Source: CBDHFF01 sp965262395 (lineage in GTDB: Bacteria; Pseudomonadota; Alphaproteobacteria; Rickettsiales; Anaplasmataceae). From it: DNA of 64,000 nt. The notes under the pieces were generated by a model. That model did no database searches, was not told the origin of the DNA, and worked only from the letters and a program-made list of their open reading frames with translations. The stretch is from contig OZ253531.1 in the NCBI GenBank assembly GCA_965262395.1, forward strand, positions 992,001 through 1,056,000, written 5' to 3'. The translations under genes and the position numbers were made by a program. Within the stretch, counting starts at the first letter, position 1. Each line of letters opens with the position of its first letter. Below, one piece after another: positions 57,227 through 64,000 of this stretch.

Positions 57227-57355
57227 TTAAAATGGAAAAATAATTTTTTTTTATGAATAAGCTAAGATAAAGATTTTAAAAAATTAGAATGCAAAACTAA
57301 ATCAACAAAAGGCAATTGAAAATTGATCTTTAATAGTTCAAAGATTGATCATTTC

Positions 57356-57790
57356 TTATAAAGCAAAACTATTACCACAACCACAACTTGATTGGACATT
57401 GGGATTCTTTATTACGAACCCTCCTTCAAAATCATCTGATACATAATCAATTTTAGAGTTTTTAATATACTCAAGCGACTTAGAATCAATAATTGCTAAT
57501 ATATCGCTATTATTATCTCTAATTATTATATCAGATTTAGATTTGTTGTCTAACACACCAAAATTATGATCCCACTCATCATCTTCATCCAATACTTCTC
57601 CCCCATCGCTCGAATCTAGATAGACTTCTAAGTTCGTTTCTTCCAATCTATATTGAAACCCAGAGCAACCACCGCCTAATACTGATAACTTTAATATGAA
57701 AGATAATTTTTTCTTTTTTAATTCACGAATACGATCAATCGCTTGATCAGTGAGCTTCACTACTTCACTAAGAGAACTATCTAACACCAT
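57356..57790 (-). CDS. erpA: iron-sulfur cluster insertion protein (ErpA/IscA type) with acidic insertion
   Basis: The 144-residue A-type carrier delivers Fe-S clusters to apoproteins. The three cluster cysteines are C42 (GGGCSGF), C136 and C138 (SSCGCGNSF). The N-terminal LTDQAIDRIRELKKKK helix and C-terminal DYVSDDFEGGFVIKNPN are typical. Ordinary members have about 105-115 residues; the excess is an acidic stretch at about 60-92 (SDGGEVLDEDDEWD and following) between two core strands. The gene is divergent from dgt, a common alphaproteobacterial pairing. ErpA is preferred to IscA by this context. Confidence 0.9.
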   Translation of the reverse strand: MVLDSSLSEVVKLTDQAIDRIRELKKKKLSFILKLSVLGGGCSGFQYRLEETNLEVYLDSSDGGEVLDEDDEWDHNFGVLDNKSKSDIIIRDNNSDILAIIDSKSLEYIKNSKIDYVSDDFEGGFVIKNPNVQSSCGCGNSFAL

Positions 57791-57925
57791 TTAACATCAT
57801 TATTAATAAATATAGCTCTGAATTGTAGCATAATTATGATTAAGATCAATGAAAATTGGGATTAAGTTGACTATACTATAAATACTAATTAGACTACTAT
57901 TATCAGTCTTTGATCATTATATAAA

Positions 57926-59080
57926 GTGCCTCTTAATTCTTTAGAAAGTTATGCTTGTGTACCGACTAAAACCAAAGGTAGGTTAATTAATGAAGGAATA
58001 GACCCCTATCGCTCTTGCTTTCAACGAGATAAAGATAGGATTTTACACTCTGGTGAATTCAGAAAATTAAAATATAAAACCCAGGTCTTTCCAAATTGTG
58101 GGAATGATTACTATAGGACAAGATTAACTCATAGTTTTGAAGTAGCCAGCATTGCTAGGAGCATCGCAAGATATCTTAATGTTAATGAAGATCTTGCTGA
58201 AGCTATATCTTTAGCACATGACATTGGCCACCCCCCATTTGGTCACTCGGGTGAAGATTCACTGAAAGAAAGTATGAAAAAATACAACTCTGAATTTGAT
58301 CATAATGTGCAAGCTATAAAAATAGTTACTAAATTGAATCAAAGTTATATGCATTTTAATGGGTTAAATCTTTCATGGGAAACTCTTGAAGGTCTTGCAA
58401 AGCATAATGGTCCTGTTGATATAAATAAGCCAGCTAATGCATACTTAAAAAATTATAATGAAACACATGACCTTTATATGGACAAATTTCCTAATATTGA
58501 AGCACAAATCTCAGCTCTATCAGATGATATAGCATATATCACGCATGATATTGATGATGGAATTAAAGATGAAATATTGACTGTTGATAATTTAAGGCAG
58601 GCTTCAGAATTAATTGATACGATAGTAAAAGAGATATATCTTATAGCACCAGCTGGATGCTCCCAAAAACAAATCGTTAAGGAGCTAGTAAGAAAATTAA
58701 TGAAAGTTATGATATATGATTTAATGAATACCACCAAACAAATTATTACAAATTCGGCTGTTAAAACCGCTGGTGATGTACAAAATCTCAATTACTCTTT
58801 AGTGAAATTTTCACCAGAAATGAGTGAACATATCAATATAATAAAGGATTATATGCTCAATAATATGTATCTTAGCAAAAAGATGTCAGATATCAGAATA
58901 AAGGCACGAAGGATGTTAAAAATCCTATTTGAATTCTATTATGAAAACCAAACATACCTACCTGATGAATGGGAACAAAAAATAAAAGATCATAATAAGC
59001 ATATAGTGATTTGTGATTTCATTGCTGGTATGACTGATAGATTTGCTGTCAAACAGTATAACTATGTAATGAGTATATAA
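57926..59080 (+). CDS. dgt: deoxyguanosinetriphosphate triphosphohydrolase-like protein
   Basis: The 384-residue HD-domain enzyme splits dNTPs into nucleoside and triphosphate. Metal-binding signatures are RTRLTHSFEVASIARSIA (first His), SLAHDIGHPPFGHSGED (HD) and ALSDDIAYITHDIDDG (later Asp/His). The opening PLNSLESYACVPTKTKGR, then DPYRSCFQRDKDRILHS, matches alphaproteobacterial type-2 Dgt proteins. The start is GTG at 57926; no ATG gives a better N-terminus. It lies divergent from erpA with 135 bp between them. Confidence 0.95.
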   Translation: MPLNSLESYACVPTKTKGRLINEGIDPYRSCFQRDKDRILHSGEFRKLKYKTQVFPNCGNDYYRTRLTHSFEVASIARSIARYLNVNEDLAEAISLAHDIGHPPFGHSGEDSLKESMKKYNSEFDHNVQAIKIVTKLNQSYMHFNGLNLSWETLEGLAKHNGPVDINKPANAYLKNYNETHDLYMDKFPNIEAQISALSDDIAYITHDIDDGIKDEILTVDNLRQASELIDTIVKEIYLIAPAGCSQKQIVKELVRKLMKVMIYDLMNTTKQIITNSAVKTAGDVQNLNYSLVKFSPEMSEHINIIKDYMLNNMYLSKKMSDIRIKARRMLKILFEFYYENQTYLPDEWEQKIKDHNKHIVICDFIAGMTDRFAVKQYNYVMSI

Positions 59081-59153
59081 AAATATATTATATTTGTAAT
59101 ATAACTTATTGTAGTATAAAGTCGAACCTTGCTAATCAAAGTTAGGCTTTTTA

Positions 59154-60932
59154 ATGGATAGGATCCCAACAACTTTGGTGGGTTTTACACTGTATGTCTT
59201 GAAACCTCACAAAATGTATATATTCGCCCTATTGCTTGTTGGCATAAGTTTTGCCTCCCATATATCATTAGTACCACATGCATTAAAAAATATAATAAAT
59301 GCTGCAAATTCGTCAGAAGTTGAAATATGTGATCTAATAGAACCAGCATTCACCTTTGTATTATTCGCCTTCACTGCCTCATTAACCATGAGGGGATTTG
59401 AATTTTTTGGACTAAACACTCAAACTAGAGTACAAAAATATATACGGCAAACAGTGATGAGATATGCCATACAGCACTCTTATGGCTATTTCCAAAATAA
59501 TTTCACTGGCTCGATAGCTAGTAAAATAAACGACATTGCAAGCAGTATGAATGTCATAATAGTCACCGTTTTTCATCATCTAATACCAATGTCTATCGCT
59601 ACTATCATAGCATTCACAGTAGCATATAGTGTACATCCATTTTTTATGATAATTTTCACTGTATGGAGCATTGGATTTCTTACTATTATTACTACATTTG
59701 CAAGGAAAACAAAGCAATATTCTAAGACATTATCTCAATCCAGAGCCATGTTATCTGGTACGATAATAGATATATTTAATAATATAAATCATATAAGATC
59801 CTTTGCTAATGACCAATTTGAATTAGCAAACGTTAATAAAGATATTAATCAAGTCTTTGAAGATGATGTCAAAATGCGCACAGTAATCCTTAGATTGAAT
59901 GCTCTTTCTACATTAAATGCACTATTCTTAAATTCTTCTCTTGTTGCAGGCTTAACATATGCAAAAATAAATAACCTGATTACAATAGGTGATTTTGGCC
60001 TAATACTGGTGCTTACAAAAGGACTACTAGAATCTCTATGGCATCTTTCATATCAGTTTGTTACTTTCTCCCAGGAAGTTGGCTCTGCATCACATGCCAT
60101 ATCCATTCTAAGCGAACCACTAGAAATAGTAGATAAGAGTGATGCTAATAAATTAGTGGTTACAGACGGTAAAATTGAATTTAAAGATATTCATTTTTTC
60201 TATAAAGATAGCAAGAGATTATTCTCCAATCTTAATGTAACTATAAACGCAAACGAACGAGTAGGTATAGTTGGTTTCTCTGGTGTTGGAAAAACAACAT
60301 TCATAAATCTAATTATTAGAAATTTCGATGCACAATCTGGTCAATTATTAATTGATAACCAAAATATATATGATAAAACTCAATCTTCAGTTAGAGACTG
60401 TATAACTCTAATACCACAAGATATTTCCCTATTTCATAGGTCCATCAAAGATAATATATCGTATGGAAACCAAGACGCAACTGATGAAGATATATATCAG
60501 GCCTCAAAATTAGCCAAATGTCATGAATTCATCATGGATATGCCTGATCAATATAATTCACTAGTTGGAGAAAGAGGCATCAAACTATCAACAGGACAAC
60601 GTCAAAGGATTTCAATTGCCAGAGCATTGCTCAAGAAAAAAACAAAAATCATAATCCTAGATGAAGCTACTAGCGCCCTTGATACTGTAACAGAAAAACA
60701 TATACAAGATGGTTTAGAATACGTAATGGAAAACAGGACAACCATTGCTATTGCCCATCGATTATCAACATTAGAAAAAATGGAACGAATACTTGTCTTT
60801 GGCGAAGGTAAAATAGTAGAAGATGGCACACATCAAGCACTAATGGATAAAAAAGGACTATACTACAAGCTCTGGAACATGCAAACGCACGGTATCTTAC
60901 CAAATAATATAAATAAATGGCAAGATAACTAA
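59154..60932 (+). CDS. ABC transporter, fused permease and ATPase (MsbA/ABCB type)
   Basis: The 592-residue half-transporter has six membrane helices within about residues 15-310 and a C-terminal ATPase domain. Walker A is GFSGVGKTT (374-382), the signature LSTGQ (478-482) and Walker B LDEATSALD from 502, with the H-loop in IAIAHRLSTL. It would work as a homodimer exporting lipids, peptides or other hydrophobic compounds; MsbA-like and ATM1-like exporters share this layout and cannot be told apart here. Close relatives are common in Rickettsiales. It lies 73 bp after dgt, with AGG before the ATG. Confidence 0.93.
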   Translation: MDRIPTTLVGFTLYVLKPHKMYIFALLLVGISFASHISLVPHALKNIINAANSSEVEICDLIEPAFTFVLFAFTASLTMRGFEFFGLNTQTRVQKYIRQTVMRYAIQHSYGYFQNNFTGSIASKINDIASSMNVIIVTVFHHLIPMSIATIIAFTVAYSVHPFFMIIFTVWSIGFLTIITTFARKTKQYSKTLSQSRAMLSGTIIDIFNNINHIRSFANDQFELANVNKDINQVFEDDVKMRTVILRLNALSTLNALFLNSSLVAGLTYAKINNLITIGDFGLILVLTKGLLESLWHLSYQFVTFSQEVGSASHAISILSEPLEIVDKSDANKLVVTDGKIEFKDIHFFYKDSKRLFSNLNVTINANERVGIVGFSGVGKTTFINLIIRNFDAQSGQLLIDNQNIYDKTQSSVRDCITLIPQDISLFHRSIKDNISYGNQDATDEDIYQASKLAKCHEFIMDMPDQYNSLVGERGIKLSTGQRQRISIARALLKKKTKIIILDEATSALDTVTEKHIQDGLEYVMENRTTIAIAHRLSTLEKMERILVFGEGKIVEDGTHQALMDKKGLYYKLWNMQTHGILPNNINKWQDN

Positions 60933-60960
60933 TTAAGTCTAGGTCTCATTTACTTTATTA

Positions 60961-61626
60961 TTATATAGTAAATTCACTAATATTAAAACCAACTCCCATA
61001 GAATAGCCATTTGTACTCTGTTCAAAATTCAAATAATATTTTTTATTTATATAATAGTTAAGACCAAATTTTGCATCCGAGAATTGATGCCTGGGTCTCT
61101 CGTATGCTGGAACATCTGGATCGGCATAAATGTTATGTCTCCATCCAAACCCTACTCCCATATATACAAATGCAATATCTGTAATAGCTATTCCATATAC
61201 AACGTGTGAAGATATTTCATACATTAATCCCTTCCAAGCATTATCGGCACCAAGATTACAATCGAATCCAACATAAGAACCTTCTCTGAATTGATAAAGA
61301 AACTGACCAAATAATCCTTGAATATTTGATAAATCATATTTATCATCGTAGAAACCACGATGGTTATTCAAACCACTATATATACCAACTCTGTAAGAAG
61401 GGGGAAGAGTATTTTTACTATCATCCTTCGTATAACATCTACCATCAGAACAATCTTGATAATGATACCTATCTAGGTATTGAATTTTGTCATTAGATAT
61501 TTCATGAAATATACCCTTATCTTCACTATCTTTATGCCCAGCGGTACTAGCATGCGCATCATATATAGATATGCCAGTAAAAAGATATCCAAGAAGTAGA
61601 AAACACAGTCCTTTTAAACAAGACAT
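60961..61626 (-). CDS. small outer-membrane beta-barrel-like protein
   Basis: The 221-residue protein has a signal peptide (MSCLKGLCFLLLGYLFTG, ending near DAHAS) and a mature part of alternating aromatic/glycine strands: YRVGIYSGLNN, GLFGQFLYQFREGSYVGFD, VYMGVGFGWRHNIY, DAKFGLNYYINKKYYLNFEQS and GYSMGVGFNISEF. This pattern suits an eight-stranded barrel such as OmpW/OmpA-type or acyl transferase-like proteins. A cysteine pair DCSDGRC precedes the barrel. The longer frame (to 61785) adds only an unlikely hydrophobic leader, and the ATG at 61626 has AAGG at a good distance. Function unknown; surface exposure is inferred. Confidence 0.72.
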   Translation of the reverse strand: MSCLKGLCFLLLGYLFTGISIYDAHASTAGHKDSEDKGIFHEISNDKIQYLDRYHYQDCSDGRCYTKDDSKNTLPPSYRVGIYSGLNNHRGFYDDKYDLSNIQGLFGQFLYQFREGSYVGFDCNLGADNAWKGLMYEISSHVVYGIAITDIAFVYMGVGFGWRHNIYADPDVPAYERPRHQFSDAKFGLNYYINKKYYLNFEQSTNGYSMGVGFNISEFTI

Positions 61627-61747
61627 TATACCCTTACCTTCACAATTAGATAATAATATAAGTATTATACTATTAATATAGCAAGAAATGCAATCAATAA
61701 TAATTACATAGAAGCACAATGAAAAGTTACAATAGATTAAAAATAAG

Positions 61748-61887
61748 TAATAAACTAACTTAAAATATTGAATTATTCTTTTCAAGAACCTTGATTTAGA
61801 ATTTTTGAATTTCCAAAAAATAATAAATCGACTTAAAATATTGAATCATTCTTTTCGAGCATATAAATTTAGACTTTTTGAATTTTA
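61748..61887. repeat. two imperfect 68-bp direct repeats upstream of the outer-membrane protein gene
   Basis: Segments at about 61748-61815 and 61821-61887 share ACTTAAAATATTGAAT, a CATTCTTTTC-type core and TTTTTGAATTT with a period of 73 bp and several mismatches. They lie upstream of the outer-membrane protein gene and might influence its promoter. Confidence 0.75.
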
Positions 61888-62790
61888 ACTGAAATAAATA
61901 TATAAATATGAGTATAAACGAAGCTGTTACTAGACAGTATTATTTAACATGATATATAATCAAATAACTCAATGAAGAGTATAATACATAAATATCTGAA
62001 CACTAAGAAGAATACAAAAATCTTCAAGAAAATGAAAAAATATGAATTCAATTTATGCCCTTTATTCTCTATATACCCTATCTTAACCCCTCAAAATCTC
62101 GCCATTATATATAAAACGGGTCTACCTAAAAGAAGTAAAACGAATATCCTCAAAAAAATAATTATTCAAAAATATGAAGAATAGAGTTAAAGCATATAAA
62201 AAAATTGATTATAATTATAGATAAAATCTATAGTGAATATAAGTTATTTAATCCACATTTTCTAAAGCTTGACATCATAAAATACGAAATAAATCAAAAA
62301 AACTACCTTATTTTCTTTATTATACTAGTTCTAAAAGCATTTTTATTTTAAATCATTGATGCATTCGTTCCAAAGCTTGCTATATTGTAAAAATGGAATA
62401 GCAATTAAGCCTGTATCATGCATATATTTTGATGTTTTGGGATATAAATCTCTTCCTATTATTAAAGTGAGGAAAGAGATATTTATGACCATCAGTATAA
62501 GTTTTTAGCTTTACTGAAATTGATACACCCCCCCCCCCCTAGAGGGGGGGACAATCTAATTCATTGATATTGTTATTTCTTCAATTGATATATTGCATTG
62601 TTTTCTTAAAACTAAACCCACTACACTCAATTGATCAAGTTCCTCTGCTACGAGCGAAGGTACATATCATGAATTCCATGACCCATTTAGTTAGTACAAC
62701 AGAAATTAACCTAACAAAATTAAAACAATTTTAATTCTTCATATACTTCATGTATCAAAGGCTGCTGATACTGTTTAATTATAGCACAAA
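61888..62790. other. 900-bp non-coding region with a structured element
   Basis: No convincing gene. A 70-codon plus-strand frame at 61972-62184 is Lys/Ile-rich and unlike any family, so is only a remote possibility. A long imperfect hairpin pairs about 62443-62457 (ATAAATCTCTTCCT) with 62470-62486 (AGGAAAGAGATATTTAT). A further strong G/C hairpin follows at 62528-62550. Together they could belong to a small RNA, but none of the RNase P, 6S, SRP or tmRNA signatures was seen. Confidence 0.4.
62528..62550. repeat. C12-TAGA-G7 homopolymer hairpin
   Basis: Twelve consecutive C residues are followed by TAGA and seven G residues, forming a perfect 7-bp or longer G/C hairpin. In DNA this AT-rich the tract is exceptional. 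Such tracts change length by slippage during replication. Confidence 0.95.
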
Positions 62791-62867
62791 TGGTGGTCTC
62801 GAAGGGATTTGAACCCCTGGCCCCCAGATTAGGAATCTAGTGCTCTATCCTACTGAGCTACGAGACC
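62791..62867 (-). tRNA. tRNA-Arg (anticodon CCT)
   Basis: On the minus strand the cloverleaf starts GGTCTCGTAGCTCAG and ends CGAGACC, discriminator A and an encoded CCA (62791-62793). The anticodon stem CTAGA/TCTGG surrounds the loop TTCCTAA with anticodon CCT, which reads the rare arginine codon AGG. The T-arm has GGGGTTCAAATCCC. Confidence 0.96.
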
Positions 62868-62916
62868 GAGAACTGCTTAAAAACAGAAAAACAGACCACT
62901 TATTTTAAGTTTAAAC

Positions 62917-63990
62917 CTATGTCTCCAATGATTCAACAACTTTTTGATCAATTTTCTTTGTATAACTAGAATTTGAATCTTCATTGCTAATATTAAAAAT
63001 AAAATCACGTATCTTCTGTTCGATTTCATCAGCAATATTAGGATTATCTAAAAGGAATTGTTTACAATTCTCTTTTCCCTGCCCCAAACGATTGCCTACA
63101 TATGAATAAAATGACCCAGCTTTTTCTACAATGTCATATTTAACACCAAGATCTATAAGTTCACCTACTTTTGAAATTCCTTTGCCATACATAATATCGA
63201 ATTCTACCTGTTTAAAGGGTGGTGCAACTTTATTTTTTACAACCTTAACCTTAGTTAAATTGCCTACAACATCCTCTTTATTTTTTATTGAACTAACTCT
63301 TCTAATATCTAAACGAACAGAAGAATAAAACTTCAGTGCATTGCCACCTGTAGTAGTCTCTGGATTACCAAACATAACACCAATTTTCATTCTAATTTGA
63401 TTAATAAATATTACTGTACTATTGGTTTTTGAAACAGCTGCAGTAATTTTACGCAATGCTTGGCTCATAAGCCTAGCTTGCAATCCCATATGAGAATCAC
63501 CCATGTCACCCTCAATTTCAGCCTTTGGAGTTAAGGCAGCTACAGAATCAATTACGATCATATCAACAGCACCAGAACGAACTAACATCTCAATAATCTC
63601 TAACGCCTGCTCACCTGTATCAGGTTGAGACAAAAGAAGCTCATTAATGTTTACACCTAACTTACCAGCATATATAGCATCTAAGGCATGCTCTGCATCA
63701 ATAAACGCACACGTTCCACCAGCCTTTTGTGCTTCTGCTATCATATGCAAGGTGAGGGTTGTTTTTCCTGAACTTTCCGGACCAAATATCTCAATAATTC
63801 TTCCCCGTGGAATACCACCAATACCCAATGCAATATCAAGTGATAACGATCCAGTTGGTATAAATTCAACCATTTCTACTGTACTTTCTGACATTTTCAT
63901 TATAGAGCCTTTGCCACAAGATTTTTCTATTTGACTCATAGCAGCATCTAAAGCTCGTTTTTTATCACTAATTACATCAACAGGCGACAT
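62917..63990 (-). CDS. recA: recombinase RecA
   Basis: The 357-residue protein forms filaments on single-stranded DNA and catalyses strand exchange. The P-loop GPESSGKT is at 70-77, with Walker B MIVIDSVAAL and the DNA-binding loop region MGLQARLMSQALRK; NQIRMKIGVMFGNPETTTGG is the hallmark L2 segment. Length is typical. AGGAGT precedes the ATG close to the window edge. No LexA-box-like palindrome could be checked because the upstream sequence is cut off. With the repeat-rich genome, RecA would be relevant to recombination between repeat units. Confidence 0.99.
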   Translation of the reverse strand: MSPVDVISDKKRALDAAMSQIEKSCGKGSIMKMSESTVEMVEFIPTGSLSLDIALGIGGIPRGRIIEIFGPESSGKTTLTLHMIAEAQKAGGTCAFIDAEHALDAIYAGKLGVNINELLLSQPDTGEQALEIIEMLVRSGAVDMIVIDSVAALTPKAEIEGDMGDSHMGLQARLMSQALRKITAAVSKTNSTVIFINQIRMKIGVMFGNPETTTGGNALKFYSSVRLDIRRVSSIKNKEDVVGNLTKVKVVKNKVAPPFKQVEFDIMYGKGISKVGELIDLGVKYDIVEKAGSFYSYVGNRLGQGKENCKQFLLDNPNIADEIEQKIRDFIFNISNEDSNSSYTKKIDQKVVESLET

Positions 63991-64000
63991 CCTAACTCCT

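Noticed and set aside
61972..62184. 70-codon Lys/Ile-rich frame
   Set aside because: No ribosome-binding site or family resemblance, and its composition follows the AT bias of the spacer.
62380..62560. RNase P, 6S, SRP RNA or tmRNA gene
   Set aside because: A hairpin is present, but none of the conserved core sequences of these RNAs was found.

Overview
The window is AT-rich and densely packed with alphaproteobacterial housekeeping genes. Markers such as an NDUFA12-like complex I subunit gene, a DUF1467 gene, a FliX-like gene, ctaA, an ihfA-merR pair and an erpA/dgt divergent pair point to Alphaproteobacteria. The low GC, scattered single operons, long non-coding spacers and a tandem-repeat-rich layout fit an obligate intracellular member of the order Rickettsiales, possibly near Anaplasmataceae. 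This placement is inferred from gene content only.

Layout. Positions 1-2743 hold thrS-infC and the start of an AEC-type transporter gene (minus strand). Positions 2.9-6 kb hold a DUF1467 gene, a repeat-bearing membrane protein and a decayed gene. Positions 6-15 kb hold merR, ihfA, a gene for a THI5/NMT1-type thiamine-pyrimidine synthase, a degenerate intradiol-dioxygenase-fold secreted protein, rnd, trxA, fdxA, mtaB and fliX. Positions 15-28 kb hold dapE, ctaA, a DsbA-like gene, rpmJ, a metallophosphoesterase gene, mlaD, the NDUFA12-like gene, an unusually long ligA, asd, lysC and tRNA-Phe. Positions 28-44.6 kb are occupied by two giant membrane-anchored proteins, the first of 4219 residues with a SecA-like helicase motor near its C-terminus. 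Positions 45-64 kb hold typA, holB, a Trm112-like gene, yidC, nusB, gltA, tRNA-His, a frameshifted repeat gene, smpB, dcd, erpA, dgt, an ABC exporter, a small outer-membrane protein, tRNA-Arg and recA.

The most striking genome-level feature is a recurring architecture in which the last codons and stop codon of a gene, plus downstream DNA, are amplified in tandem just beyond the gene: merR (3 x 94 bp), trxA (3 x 100), mtaB (22 x 20), mlaD (8 x 67), ligA (2 x 46) and gltA (5 x 54-55). Related expansions lie inside genes: a duplicated domain Ia plus repeat linker in ligA, an acidic repeat in asd, 39-bp repeats in the giant gene and Asp/Ala repeats in the broken 53-55.8 kb gene.

Metabolically, dapE, asd and lysC belong to the diaminopimelate/lysine route, gltA to the TCA cycle, and ctaA with the NDUFA12-like gene to aerobic respiration. 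The THI5-type gene would supply the thiamine pyrimidine in a single step from histidine and PLP, which is unexpected in this type of bacterium.
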